Positions 7,443 through 16,496 of a stretch of 64,000 nt of DNA are shown in pieces (position 1 is the stretch's first letter; the number at the start of each line of letters is the position of its first letter). Origin of the DNA: Actinomycetaceae bacterium (GTDB lineage: Bacteria; Actinomycetota; Actinomycetes; Actinomycetales; Actinomycetaceae); contig JAUNKY010000007.1 of the NCBI GenBank assembly GCA_030532515.1, forward strand, positions 1 to 64,000, in the 5' to 3' direction. The notes below the pieces were generated by a model, which ran no database searches, had not been told where the DNA came from, and worked only from the letters and a program-made list of their open reading frames with translations. Made by a program: the position numbers and the translations under genes.

Positions 7443-10145
7443 GTGGAACAAGCAACTTCTGCCACGCAAAACCCTCAGTTAACCGGCGAAAAACTGGCGC
7501 GCGCCCACTGGCTCGACAAAACTACCATCGCCATTTCAAAACGCCAATTCGCTAACTACGAGGAAACCCAAGTAGAGGCAACCCTTATCCTGGCAGACAA
7601 AGCTCTAACCGCCGCAGACTTAACTGCCGCAGACTTAACGACAGCTTCCTTGCCGGCCATCCAAAAAATAAAGCTCAAGCCCAGCGCCCTCGGGGAAAGT
7701 CAAGCAACCCGCTGGCCCCACTTGCGCGGCCACGCAATCTTCGAACTTGAAACCGCGGAACTGGACTACCAGCAGGCACTTCGCGGCGCAATCCAAGTAC
7801 TCACCCACCAAGGCGACACCCTAATTGGTCTAACCGGAATGCAGATCCCCGGGATTATCGACACCCTCTTTAGTGAATCTGCACGCCCAACAACTTTAGG
7901 TGTCAGCTGGGCAAACGGACACCCAACGCTGCGCCTATGGGCACCCACCGCGAAATCCGTAAAACTGCAACTACACCCCAGCGAAACCCAGTTGCAAACC
8001 CACACCGAATACCCGCTGAACTACGACGCGCAAACCGGCATTTGGGAAATCGCCGGGAAGGCCAGCTGGCGAAACTGCGCCTACCGATATGCCGTAGAAG
8101 TCTTTGTCCCCAGCCTTAACGAAGTGGTCACCAACGTGGTTACCGACCCGTACTCGCACGGGTTGAACGCCACGTCTTCTCACAGCGTCATCATTGACCT
8201 AACCGACCCGCAGCTCCAACCCGAAAACTGGGAAACCCTACAGATCCCAGTAGTGGCCAGAGCCGTGGATCAGATGATCTATGAACTACACGTCCGCGAC
8301 TTCTCAATCCACGACGAAACCGTGCCCGCCCCCTGGCGCGGCACCTACCTAGCCTTCACAGCCACAGAATCGGCGGGGATGCGCCACCTTACTCGGTTAG
8401 CAGACGCCGGAATAAACAGCCTGCACCTGCTACCCACCTACGATATCGGTTCCATCCCAAAACCCAGAGAAATTCAAGACCAACCGCAGATTCCCACCTT
8501 CACCGACCCCGCTTCCGAAGCTCCCCAAGCAGCAGTTAACGCCGTGGCAGCTACCGACGGGTTTAACTGGGGGTACGACCCCCACCACTACCAGGTGCCC
8601 GAAGGCTCATACTCTACCGATGCCAGTGCCGCCGGAAAAATCCGCGAATTTCGCACTATGGTAGCTGCCCTGGCACAAACCGGTAAACACGGTTTACGAG
8701 TAGTAGCCGATCAAGTCTTCAACCACCTCTACGAATCCGGGCAAAGCGAAAAAGCCCTTCTAGACCGTGTAGTCCCCGGCTACTACCACCGCCTATGCGA
8801 AGACGGGCTGGTAGAAAACTCTACCTGCTGCGCCAACCTAGCTACCGAACACGTCATGATGGAAAAACTCATGGTGGATTCCATAGTGCACTGGGCAAAA
8901 CACTATAAGGTAAGCGGCTTCCGCTTCGACCTAATGGGACACCACTCGGCAGCCAACATGTGGGCGGTGAAAAACGCTCTAGCAAAACTAACCGTCGCCA
9001 CAGACGGCATTGATGGACAAAACATTCACCTTTACGGCGAAGGCTGGAACTTCGGTGAAGTAGCGGATAACGCGCGCTTTTACCAAGCTACCCAAGGGCA
9101 GCTAGCCGGCAGCGAAATCGGCACGTTTAATGACCGCATCCGCGACTCTTTAATGGGCGGACACCACGATGGCTTCGACCGCACTCTCGGGTGGGGCAAC
9201 GGGCTGGCACAAAACCCCCAGGCACCCTTAACCGACCATGAAGCAAACCGCCTCTTGGCTGAAGCTGACGTCATCCGCCTGGGCCTGGCCGGCAACTTGA
9301 AAACCTACCAGTGGGAAACCCACCAGGGAGTACGAAGCGGACAAACCCTCAACCACAGTGGCCGTACCGTTGGCTACGGCAGTGAACCAGCCGAAAGCAT
9401 CAACTACGTTGACGCACACGACAACCAAACCCTCTATGACCTGGCGGTTATCAAACTTCCAGAAAACACCAGTATGGAAGACCGCGTCCGCTACAACATC
9501 TTGCAACTCGCCGCCGTCACCTGGGGGCAATCCCCCGCCTTCTGGCACGCCGGCACGGACCTATTGCGCTCTAAATCCTTAGACCGCGACTCATACAATT
9601 CGGGCGATTATTTCAACGCCATCGACTGGAGCCGCCAGCACCACAACTTCGGTGTTGGCCTGCCACCTTGGGAAAGAAACGAAAGCGAAAGCCACAACTG
9701 GGAAAAGATGCGTCCGCTGCTACGCAATCCGCAGCTCGTAGCTTCGCCCACCGCCCTCGATAAATCTCATTTCATGGCGTTGGATTTGCTGCGCCTGCGC
9801 ACCCAACTGCCCCTGCTGCGCCTGGGCAGCGCCGACCTAATCTGCCAGAAAGTAAAATTCCCCAACCAGGGAAGCCACTCCCGGTCAGCGGTCATCGCCA
9901 TGCATATTGACGACACCGTGGGGCCACGCTGCGATCCGGAAATCAGCCATCTGCTGGTCGCCTTCAACCCGTATCCAAGCGCAGTTTCGCAAACCTACGC
10001 AGATTTAGCCGGCATTGACTTCAAACTACACCCGATTTTGGCTGAAACCACCGCCGACAATCGCGTGCAGCAAGTCGCGTGGGAGGCGCAAACCGGAACA
10101 GTTACGCTCCCGGCACTTACCGCAGCAGTACTGTACGCCCGCTGA
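7443..10145 (+). CDS. pulA: Type I pullulanase (alpha-dextrin endo-1,6-alpha-glucosidase)
   Basis: This 900-residue GH13 debranching enzyme has a CBM48-type module near residues 155-215 and a catalytic barrel with the family signatures FNWGYDP, VVADQVFNH, GFRFDLMGH, GEGWN and DAHDN. The expected nucleophile is Asp496, the acid/base is Glu533 and the transition-state Asp is 660. A pullulanase-type C-terminal beta domain follows. There is no signal peptide, so it should act in the cytosol on glycogen or imported maltodextrins. The start is GTG at 7443, with GAGGA about eleven bases upstream. Near residues 56-65 a 15-bp unit (AADLT) is repeated in tandem. A CCGAGGGCG-family motif is inside the gene at 7685. 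A GH13 alpha-glucosidase at the window end may share its pathway. Confidence 0.93.
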   Translation: MEQATSATQNPQLTGEKLARAHWLDKTTIAISKRQFANYEETQVEATLILADKALTAADLTAADLTTASLPAIQKIKLKPSALGESQATRWPHLRGHAIFELETAELDYQQALRGAIQVLTHQGDTLIGLTGMQIPGIIDTLFSESARPTTLGVSWANGHPTLRLWAPTAKSVKLQLHPSETQLQTHTEYPLNYDAQTGIWEIAGKASWRNCAYRYAVEVFVPSLNEVVTNVVTDPYSHGLNATSSHSVIIDLTDPQLQPENWETLQIPVVARAVDQMIYELHVRDFSIHDETVPAPWRGTYLAFTATESAGMRHLTRLADAGINSLHLLPTYDIGSIPKPREIQDQPQIPTFTDPASEAPQAAVNAVAATDGFNWGYDPHHYQVPEGSYSTDASAAGKIREFRTMVAALAQTGKHGLRVVADQVFNHLYESGQSEKALLDRVVPGYYHRLCEDGLVENSTCCANLATEHVMMEKLMVDSIVHWAKHYKVSGFRFDLMGHHSAANMWAVKNALAKLTVATDGIDGQNIHLYGEGWNFGEVADNARFYQATQGQLAGSEIGTFNDRIRDSLMGGHHDGFDRTLGWGNGLAQNPQAPLTDHEANRLLAEADVIRLGLAGNLKTYQWETHQGVRSGQTLNHSGRTVGYGSEPAESINYVDAHDNQTLYDLAVIKLPENTSMEDRVRYNILQLAAVTWGQSPAFWHAGTDLLRSKSLDRDSYNSGDYFNAIDWSRQHHNFGVGLPPWERNESESHNWEKMRPLLRNPQLVASPTALDKSHFMALDLLRLRTQLPLLRLGSADLICQKVKFPNQGSHSRSAVIAMHIDDTVGPRCDPEISHLLVAFNPYPSAVSQTYADLAGIDFKLHPILAETTADNRVQQVAWEAQTGTVTLPALTAAVLYAR

Positions 10146-10168
10146 AGAATCCAGAGTAGACTCTAAGA

Positions 10169-11047
10169 GTGAGCGAAAATCCGTGGGATGAAGCGGCCCC
10201 CAGCAACGCTTTCGAACTGGCAACTGGCGAATACGCGCAACTGCGCCCCGCCTACCCGTTTAGCACCGTCATGGCGGCGCTTTTAGGGGACGCGCAGATT
10301 CCCGAGGACGCCACCGAAACTACCTGGCAGCCAACTAAACAAATGGTGGAAAAGCTTGCGGCAACTTCCGTGGCAGATATTGGCGCAGGAACCGGGATCT
10401 TCACCGCCCAAGCCGCAAACTGGGTAAAAGAAATCACCGCTATTGAACCGGCTGAAGCTATGCGCACCCAATGCGAAACGCACCTGGCACAAACCCACCC
10501 GCAGCTCGCAAATTGGAGCGTAACTGCCGGGACTGGTGAAGCTACCGGACTGGCCGATGCCTCACAAGATGCCCTTGTTTTTGCCCAGTGCTGGCATTGG
10601 ATGGACGTAGAAAAAACCGTGCAAGAAGCCACTCGAGTGCTGCGCCCGGGCGGACATTTAGCAATCGTTTATAATCAACTAGATGTTTCGGTGCCCTGGG
10701 TGAAGCGGCTGACGCGGATTATGCGTTCAGGTGACGTACGCACTGCTGAACGCCCTCCGGCACTAACTGCCAACTATCATGTGGGGGAAGGAACCTATCC
10801 AACGGGAACTTCCCAAGCGGTTTTTAGTGAGTTGCAACTCCACCAAGCCCGCTTTGAAACTCGGCTGACACCCGAGCAAATCTTGGGATTAGGGCGCACG
10901 CGTTCTTCGTATCTGCGCGCAAATCCGCGGTATCAAGCGAAAATGCAAGAGAATTTACGCTGGTACTTATATGAGCACCTGGGGTATGAGCCGGGCGAGC
11001 TGGTGCGTCTACCGTATTACACTCTCACCTGGATTGCCTATAGGTAA
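10169..11047 (+). CDS. Class I SAM-dependent methyltransferase
   Basis: This 292-residue protein carries a class I SAM-binding motif VADIGAGTGIFT near residues 71-82, an acidic residue at the end of strand 2 (TAIEPAEAM) and a later FAQCWHWMD-VRVLRPGGHL block, as in the UbiE/TAM-like group. The substrate cannot be told from the sequence. The start is a GTG 23 bases after pulA, preceded by a small AGAGTAGACTCT inverted repeat and no strong ribosome site. It could be co-transcribed with pulA. Confidence is high for the fold and low for any named function. Confidence 0.85.
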   Translation: MSENPWDEAAPSNAFELATGEYAQLRPAYPFSTVMAALLGDAQIPEDATETTWQPTKQMVEKLAATSVADIGAGTGIFTAQAANWVKEITAIEPAEAMRTQCETHLAQTHPQLANWSVTAGTGEATGLADASQDALVFAQCWHWMDVEKTVQEATRVLRPGGHLAIVYNQLDVSVPWVKRLTRIMRSGDVRTAERPPALTANYHVGEGTYPTGTSQAVFSELQLHQARFETRLTPEQILGLGRTRSSYLRANPRYQAKMQENLRWYLYEHLGYEPGELVRLPYYTLTWIAYR

Positions 11048-11055
11048 ATGAAAAA

Positions 11056-11106
11056 ACTATACGCTTTTGCTATAGTCGTGAGTTTAGAAAGCTAAGCTAA
11101 TTAGCT
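11056..11106 (+). promoter_or_regulatory. Inverted repeats in the brnQ leader
   Basis: ACTATA (11056-11061) and TATAGT (11071-11076) form an inverted repeat, and AGCTAATTAGCT (11095-11106) is a perfect 12-bp palindrome. A further ACTATAG lies nearer the gene. These could be operator or promoter parts for brnQ; no known regulator motif was recognised. Confidence 0.3.
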
Positions 11107-11137
11107 CACCCAAAATGCGCAAACTATAGGGATAAAC

Positions 11138-12490
11138 ATGTTCAAACAGAAACTGTCCATGCTAGTCATCACCGGCCTGGCACTATTTGCCATGTACTTC
11201 GGGGCAGGCAACCTAATTTTCCCAGTCATGCTGGGAGCCGAAGCGGGCCCACACCTACCAACCGCCATGGCTGGTATGTTCATTACCGCCATTATCATCC
11301 CTATCCTGGCGCTCATCTCTTTAGCAACCACTGAAAAAGGCGTCAGCGGCGTAACCGAACGCATCGGTAAAATCCCCGGACTGGCGCTAACCGTCTTTAT
11401 TTTCTTAGTCACCGGCGTGCTCTATGCGATTCCGCGCGTTGCCGCCGTCAGCTTCGAAATGGCAGCCAAACCAGTTATCGCCATGGTTTCCCCCGCAGCC
11501 GCCGAATCTGCGCTGACAATTCCTTTGTATATGCTGGTCTTTTTCGGTCTGGTTATCGCCCTGACTTTACGCCCCGGCAAACTTACCCGCATCATCGGCA
11601 TCTGGCTGACCCCAACTCTTTTGACCATGCTGATCATCTTGATCGTGGGCGTTTTAGTAACCCAGCCGGCTAGCACCGCTCCAGCGGTAGGCGACTATGC
11701 CCAAGCCCCCTTTGAAACTGGACTTCTGCAGGGCTACTTCACCATGGATGCCAATGGCTCCTTACTATTCGGTGCTTTGATTTTGGAAGTCTTGCGCCGC
11801 CACGGCTATACCGGACGTAAGGAACTGATGACCGGCGTAACCCTAGCTGGCATCGTGGCCGGCGTGGCGCTCGCGGGCATCTACATTGGTTTGTCGCTGG
11901 TTGGCCACCATACTTTGTTGACGGGAGAAACTAACGGCGCGCAGATCCTCGCCGACGCTTCCGTAGCGATTTTTGGCAGTTTTGGGCAAGTTTTCTTTGG
12001 TTTGATTGTGGTCTTGGCTTGTTTAACTACCGTGACGGGTTTGCTTTCTGCATCGGTCACTTACTTCAGCGAGCTGTTCCCACAGGTTTCTTACCCGAAT
12101 ATTATGGGCGCCCACCTGCTGATTTCCTACCTGCTGGCAAATGTTAGCTTGGCAATGATTCTCAAGCTGGTGCTACCAGTAAACCTGTTACTGTACCCGA
12201 TTATGATCGTGCTTTTTGTAGTGTCGTTGCTGGACGTAGCAGTTCCTTTGAATTTCCGCTGGGCGTATAAGCTCTCGGTCCTCTTTACCGGCGCCCTGTC
12301 ATTGCTACACGCTTCCAACATGTTTGGTTCCGAAACCGTGGCAACTTGGTACGCGAATACTTATGGTGCGTACGTGCCTTTGGGCGATGGTAAGTTCGCT
12401 TGGCTGCTGCCTGCTTTGCTGGGCTTGGCAATCGGCTGGGTTATCGACGCCGTGCAAGCAAAGCGCCCCGCCGCTTCCATCGGAGCGTAA
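11138..12490 (+). CDS. brnQ: Branched-chain amino acid carrier protein BrnQ (LIVCS family)
   Basis: This 450-residue membrane protein opens with the family signature MYFGAGNLIFPVMLG (residues 20-34). It has about 12 hydrophobic segments and the DVAVPLNF region near the end. BrnQ imports leucine, isoleucine and valine with sodium or protons. The start ATG at 11138 has a weak upstream ribosome site. The C-terminal residues Ile-Gly-Ala and the TAA stop come from a palindromic element (ATC GGA GCG TAA), so an inserted repeat set the present end of the protein. A bidirectional terminator follows at 12572. Confidence 0.94.
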   Translation: MFKQKLSMLVITGLALFAMYFGAGNLIFPVMLGAEAGPHLPTAMAGMFITAIIIPILALISLATTEKGVSGVTERIGKIPGLALTVFIFLVTGVLYAIPRVAAVSFEMAAKPVIAMVSPAAAESALTIPLYMLVFFGLVIALTLRPGKLTRIIGIWLTPTLLTMLIILIVGVLVTQPASTAPAVGDYAQAPFETGLLQGYFTMDANGSLLFGALILEVLRRHGYTGRKELMTGVTLAGIVAGVALAGIYIGLSLVGHHTLLTGETNGAQILADASVAIFGSFGQVFFGLIVVLACLTTVTGLLSASVTYFSELFPQVSYPNIMGAHLLISYLLANVSLAMILKLVLPVNLLLYPIMIVLFVVSLLDVAVPLNFRWAYKLSVLFTGALSLLHASNMFGSETVATWYANTYGAYVPLGDGKFAWLLPALLGLAIGWVIDAVQAKRPAASIGA

Positions 12491-12528
12491 CACGCCGAAG
12501 TCATTCATGTCGGCGTGTTACGCTCCGA
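12481..12528. repeat. Full palindromic element overlapping the brnQ stop
   Basis: Arms CGGAGCGTAACACGCCGA and TCGGCGTGTTACGCTCCG are separated by a short AGTCATTCATG-type centre. The left arm contains the brnQ stop codon. A CCGAGGGCG motif follows at 12544-12552. Confidence 0.92.
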
Positions 12529-12571
12529 CAGATTTGCTTTTTCCCGAGGGCGGAAATCCCCGCTCTTACAG

Positions 12572-12605
12572 CAGAAAACCCCTCCTCTTCAGGAGGGGTT
12601 TTCTG
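12572..12605. terminator. Bidirectional terminator between brnQ and the CPBP gene
   Basis: A 15-bp stem (12572-12586 with 12591-12605) closes on a CTTC loop. It has a GC core and A4/T4 near the ends. It lies between convergent genes. Confidence 0.85.
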
Positions 12606-12614
12606 TCAGCGTCT

Positions 12615-13424
12615 TTATAAAAGCACTAAGAAAGCGGTAAAGAAAAGGAACTGCGCGGTAATCGGCGCCCACAAAGAAGCGAAGATGCGGCGCAGCGCAA
12701 AAGCCGGCACCGCAAGTAAGGTGCCAAAGAGCAGCAGGGCTAACACGTTACTTGCCGAGGCAGCGGTTAAAGAAATTGGGATCATCCAAAAGAAAGTTAG
12801 CACCGTAGAAACTAACAGTGGCCAACGCTGCCGTTTCGTAAAGCGACGCACTTCGGCAACTACCAGGCCGCGCAGTAAATACTCTTGAGCTACCGCTAAA
12901 GTTGCGGCTGCGAAAGTTCCCGCAACTACGCTGGGCAAGGTTACTTGCAGGTTCGTTAACGAGACTAGGAACACCATGCTGACCCCGAAGATAGCCAGCA
13001 TCCCGACCAGCCACCAAAGTCTGGAAACTCGCGGCTGGATGTTGATTTCGAACATGGGATCAGGTTCGTGGGAAAGGGCTGAGGCGAAGAATAAATCGTC
13101 GTAAGTATCCAGTGGCGGCGCTACTACGGGGGCTTTGCCACCGAACCTGGGAGAGACGTACTCGGGCTCTTGCCAAACTACATACTGTAATTCTCGGTGG
13201 TGGATTACCGCCCTCGTTAAGAGAATGCAAACTATTGCCGGCATTGCCACCTGCGATAACGCTACGACGGGATCGTGTAACTTTGCCAAGGCCGGCACGT
13301 CAGTGTCGGTGAGGGATCGTGAAAGGAAAATCCCCACTATTGCAACGCCAATGGATATAGCTACGATGGTGGCGAATTCCGCCAGAACTCGTAGGGAACC
13401 TTTGAGTTGCAAAGTGGGGATCAT
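12615..13424 (-). CDS. CPBP-family membrane protein with degraded catalytic motifs
   Basis: This 269-residue protein has about seven hydrophobic segments and the C-terminal layout of the CPBP (Abi, CAAX-protease-like) family. The signature EExxxR reads QEYLLR here (about residues 188-193). The expected FxxxH and HxxxN histidines are replaced (FFWMIP and APITAQFLFF). Peptidase activity is therefore unlikely; some CPBP members serve as membrane scaffolds or bacteriocin-immunity proteins, but no role can be assigned. It ends next to the bidirectional terminator. It lies 26 bases downstream of the ccdA stop on the same strand, so it may be the last gene of the dsbA-ccdA unit. Confidence 0.7.
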   Translation of the reverse strand: MIPTLQLKGSLRVLAEFATIVAISIGVAIVGIFLSRSLTDTDVPALAKLHDPVVALSQVAMPAIVCILLTRAVIHHRELQYVVWQEPEYVSPRFGGKAPVVAPPLDTYDDLFFASALSHEPDPMFEINIQPRVSRLWWLVGMLAIFGVSMVFLVSLTNLQVTLPSVVAGTFAAATLAVAQEYLLRGLVVAEVRRFTKRQRWPLLVSTVLTFFWMIPISLTAASASNVLALLLFGTLLAVPAFALRRIFASLWAPITAQFLFFTAFLVLL

Positions 13425-13450
13425 GTTAGCTAAACGTTCTTTCTGCGAAC

Positions 13451-14320
13451 CTACTTAGAGGATTTATATTTTAATCCAATCAAAGCTAGGATAACGCCAG
13501 CCAGGGCAATGAAAAGCCAACTTGGGACGGCAGCCAGGGCGCCGGCAACGCTGCTTTCCAGCTCAATCTGCTGTTCGCCAGAGAGGATGGCAAAGTTACC
13601 TAACTGGCCGCCCCAGAACATTAAGATGGCGCCGAGGACGACGAAGATCAGCCCGGAAACGAGGTTCATAACCGTAGTCCACCGCCCTAGGATCTGCAAT
13701 GGTTTGGGACGCAGCCAAGCTTTTTGATTCACTTTCAAAGAATCCCACAGTAAAGCAAGGAGCATTACTGGTGCGGCCATGCCCAGTCCGTAGAAGACCA
13801 TCAGCAGGACGCCTTCCCAAACGGAGCCTTGGAGGGAACCGTAGGTGAGGACTGCGCCCAGGATCGGGCCGGAACAGCCCACTCCGGCAAAGGCATATCC
13901 CAAACCAAGTAGGAATACGCCCATTGCGGAAGGGGCGGTATTTTGTGCGGAGTCACCATTTTCCGAGGACGCTGCCTGAGCCCCGCCAGCGGTAGTGCGC
14001 GTCATTAACTTCGACGCGAACTGGGGGACTGGGAAAGTGAAGCCGAAGATCTGCATCAACCCCAGGACTACTACTACCGCGCCGGCGACGAAAGAAACCG
14101 TAGCCGAGTTATCGCGCAGGAAGTGTCCGAAAGTTCCCGCAAACGCGCCGAAGGGCAGCAACGCAAGCACTACCCCGAGGGCGAATACTCCGGTGCGAGC
14201 CAGCATTACGCGCGTCGATGAGAAAGCGTATGCGAAGAACGAGGGAAGTAACATGGCGGCGCAGGGGGCGAAAATCGTCAGGGCGCCACCGACGAAAGCA
14301 ATTAATGACGAAACTGGCAT
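13451..14320 (-). CDS. ccdA: CcdA-type thiol-disulfide transmembrane transporter
   Basis: This 289-residue polytopic protein is of the CcdA/DsbD transmembrane family. The two redox cysteines are in APCAAMLLPSFFAYAF (about residue 19) and FAGVGCSGPILGAV (about residue 150), giving the paired-helix pattern of CcdA. It should carry reducing equivalents from cytosolic thioredoxin to extracytoplasmic thiol proteins. Its ATG overlaps the stop of the upstream DsbA-like gene by one base (TAATG), so the two are coupled and likely partners. No cytochrome c maturation genes are near, so the partner DsbA-like protein is the probable client. Confidence 0.85.
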   Translation of the reverse strand: MPVSSLIAFVGGALTIFAPCAAMLLPSFFAYAFSSTRVMLARTGVFALGVVLALLPFGAFAGTFGHFLRDNSATVSFVAGAVVVVLGLMQIFGFTFPVPQFASKLMTRTTAGGAQAASSENGDSAQNTAPSAMGVFLLGLGYAFAGVGCSGPILGAVLTYGSLQGSVWEGVLLMVFYGLGMAAPVMLLALLWDSLKVNQKAWLRPKPLQILGRWTTVMNLVSGLIFVVLGAILMFWGGQLGNFAILSGEQQIELESSVAGALAAVPSWLFIALAGVILALIGLKYKSSK

Positions 14321-15156
14321 TACTTGGCTTCAATCAGTTGCTGTTCGATGGTGTTGATGAAGAACTCAGTGGGCTGTGCGCCAGAGATTACCGCGTCACC
14401 TACGATGAAGAAAGGAGTTCCCGTTAGACCCAGGTTCTGGCGGGCGTGCAGGGTTTCTTCTTGCACGGCGTTCACGATTTCTTCAGATTCGAAAGCCTTT
14501 TCGAAAGCAGAAAGGTTTTCTACGCCAGCGCGCTTAGCGATGTCCAGGATGATTTCCTTCGTGTACTGCGGGTGAGCTCCATTCGCGGTCATTGCGAAAG
14601 CTTCCTTGGTGAATTCCCAGAATTTACCCTGCTGGCCGGCGGCGCGTGCCCCCTGGTGTGCCAGCTGAGAGTTGTAGTTAGGGAAGATTACCAGGTCGCG
14701 GAATTCGATGCGGAGCTTGCCTTCTTCAACCAGTTTCAGCAGCTGCTGGTGGGTGTTTGCGTGGTACACGCCGCACATGGGGCAAGAGAAGTCTTCATAG
14801 GAAACCAAAACCACCGGCGCATTTGGGTCCCCCAGAGCGCGGGGGTCATCCGCCTTGCGGTGGATTTCGGCGCGGACCAGTTCCAAGACTTTTGGATCGG
14901 TGTGGCTAGGTGAGAAGTCGCGTCCGGGAGTCAGGTTCGGGTTCGCAGCCTGCTTGTCGCCCTTTTCTTTGGTTTCTTCATTTTTGTTCTGCTGGGAATC
15001 AGACTTTTGGGTGGCGCTGGCAGAAGAGCCAGTTTTTTCCGAGGGCGCCCCGGCTTGCTGTTTGCCAAAATGCATGCCCATGTAGAAAGCGATTACCAGT
15101 GCTAATACGCCGCCAACGGCGATTAAGAGTGTTTGAATGCGTCGGGTTGAATCCAT
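14320..15156 (-). CDS. Membrane-anchored DsbA-family thioredoxin-fold protein
   Basis: This 278-residue protein has one N-terminal membrane anchor (about residues 8-30), a charged low-complexity linker to about residue 80, and a DsbA-like thioredoxin domain. The active site is CPMC near residue 124 (DFSCPMCGVYH), and a cis-proline lies in GLTGTPFFIVGD. It should act outside the membrane in disulfide formation or isomerisation. The next gene encodes its likely redox partner CcdA, overlapping by one base. The linker contains a CCGAGGGCG-family motif (15039-15047) encoding Pro-Ser-Glu. The 257-base upstream gap shows no other feature. Confidence 0.88.
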   Translation of the reverse strand: MDSTRRIQTLLIAVGGVLALVIAFYMGMHFGKQQAGAPSEKTGSSASATQKSDSQQNKNEETKEKGDKQAANPNLTPGRDFSPSHTDPKVLELVRAEIHRKADDPRALGDPNAPVVLVSYEDFSCPMCGVYHANTHQQLLKLVEEGKLRIEFRDLVIFPNYNSQLAHQGARAAGQQGKFWEFTKEAFAMTANGAHPQYTKEIILDIAKRAGVENLSAFEKAFESEEIVNAVQEETLHARQNLGLTGTPFFIVGDAVISGAQPTEFFINTIEQQLIEAK

Positions 15157-15413
15157 AAAACGATATTTTCATAGATTCCCAGCAAATGCACTTGAACTAA
15201 GCAGAATTTAGAGAAGCTCACGTTTTTTGAAAATGGGAATAATTTGCAAATTTAGGTTTTTGCCGCTTTTGGCGGCGTGGGGAAATTAGCTGAAAATGAC
15301 GAGTGCGGGGCTGTGAAATTAGGTACGTTGCTCCGGTTAAGCTAGCGCCTTTTACCAACGCAAAGTAGGCTGTTCAAAGGAAAGAGATATTACTTAGGAA
15401 GGTACGCGCTGGC

Positions 15414-16193
15414 ATGCATTCGGTTTTGGCAACTTCGGTTTTAGCGACGCAACTGGCGAATCAAGCTCATTTCGTAAATGACGTGCTCCCAATGGTTTGG
15501 TCAGCTCCGGCTACTTGGCTGGAAGTTGCTGCTCCTGGCGGCGACGCCGGCTGGTTTGCGACCTTACTGGAATGGTTCAAGAATCCCGAGACCCTGCTGT
15601 TAGCTTTAGGCAAATGGGTGCTCTTAGGGGTGGCGCTGATTGTTTTCATTGAATCTGGCGTGCTTTTCCCTGTACTTCCGGGGGATTCGCTGGTATTTTC
15701 TGCGGGTTTATTGCACTCTCAGCTGGGATTGAGCCTGTGGGTGCTGATTTTGACGATCGTCGTCTGCGCGATGGCTGGTTCGCAGGTTGGTTATCTGATT
15801 GGCCAGACTTTTGGGCGCCGGCTTTTTTCAGATGACGCGCGTTTTTTGAAAACTGAGCATTTGGTGAAATCTGAAGAGTTTTTCTCTCGTTACGGAGGAC
15901 GCTCTTTAGTGATGGGGCGTTTTGTGCCTTTCGTGCGTACTTTCGTGCCAATCGCAGCGGGTATGGCTGGTTACAACCGGGCGAAGTTTGCGCTTTGGAA
16001 CCTGGTGGGGGCACTGCTGTGGGGTGGTGGCCTGACTTTATTAGGTTCTGCTTTGGGCGGTATTTCGTTTATTCACGATAACTTGAGTGCCATTATTTTG
16101 TTGATCGTATTCGCATCCGTATTGCCGATGGTAGTTGAATACTTCCTCCACAAGCGTCGCGCTGCCAAGGCAGCTGCTAACGAAGGGCACTAA
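15414..16193 (+). CDS. DedA-family membrane protein
   Basis: This 259-residue protein carries the DedA (SNARE-associated/VTT) core: FIESGVLFPVLPGDSLVFSAG (about residues 79-99) and GRFVPFVRTFVPIAAGM (about residues 168-184), with four to five membrane segments. DedA proteins are linked to membrane homeostasis; some bacterial members flip undecaprenyl phosphate or phosphatidylethanolamine. The start ATG at 15414 has AGGAAGG eleven bases upstream, so a slightly later start is possible. It stands alone on the plus strand. Confidence 0.88.
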   Translation: MHSVLATSVLATQLANQAHFVNDVLPMVWSAPATWLEVAAPGGDAGWFATLLEWFKNPETLLLALGKWVLLGVALIVFIESGVLFPVLPGDSLVFSAGLLHSQLGLSLWVLILTIVVCAMAGSQVGYLIGQTFGRRLFSDDARFLKTEHLVKSEEFFSRYGGRSLVMGRFVPFVRTFVPIAAGMAGYNRAKFALWNLVGALLWGGGLTLLGSALGGISFIHDNLSAIILLIVFASVLPMVVEYFLHKRRAAKAAANEGH

Positions 16194-16276
16194 AAAGTCG
16201 CGGACGAAGGGCGCTCAAAAGGTCGTAATGTTCGCTCAAAGGTTACTAACGAAGTAAGTGCCCCTTCCGCTTCTCT

Positions 16277-16424
16277 CGGAGCGTAACACGCCGAACCTAC
16301 GTGCCTTACAGCGGAGCGTAACACGCCGAGATCACGTAAAACCAAAGGTGGCGCCCTCGGAAAATCTTTTAAAAAAGCGGAGCGTAACACGCCGAAGTAA
16401 ATGACCCCGGCGAGTTACGCTCCG
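16277..16424. repeat. Palindromic-element cluster in the 16194-16496 gap
   Basis: Same-direction arms GGAGCGTAACACGCCGA lie near 16278 and 16313. A hybrid full element spans 16378-16424, with a left arm of the ACACGCC type and a right arm of the GGCGAG type. A CGCCCTCGG motif lies at 16352-16360. The 303-base gap between convergent dedA and copA holds nothing else. Confidence 0.9.
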
Positions 16425-16496
16425 AAAATTATGCTCCCAAAAATCGTTACGAAAACCAGCTAAACCAGTTAAAAATCTATTAAAACTTGCAGAAAT

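Noticed and set aside
12305..12620. Short frames around 12.3-12.6 kb encoding SERNTPKS-type peptides
   Set aside because: They exist only because the palindromic element is open in several frames. The same peptides recur at every element.
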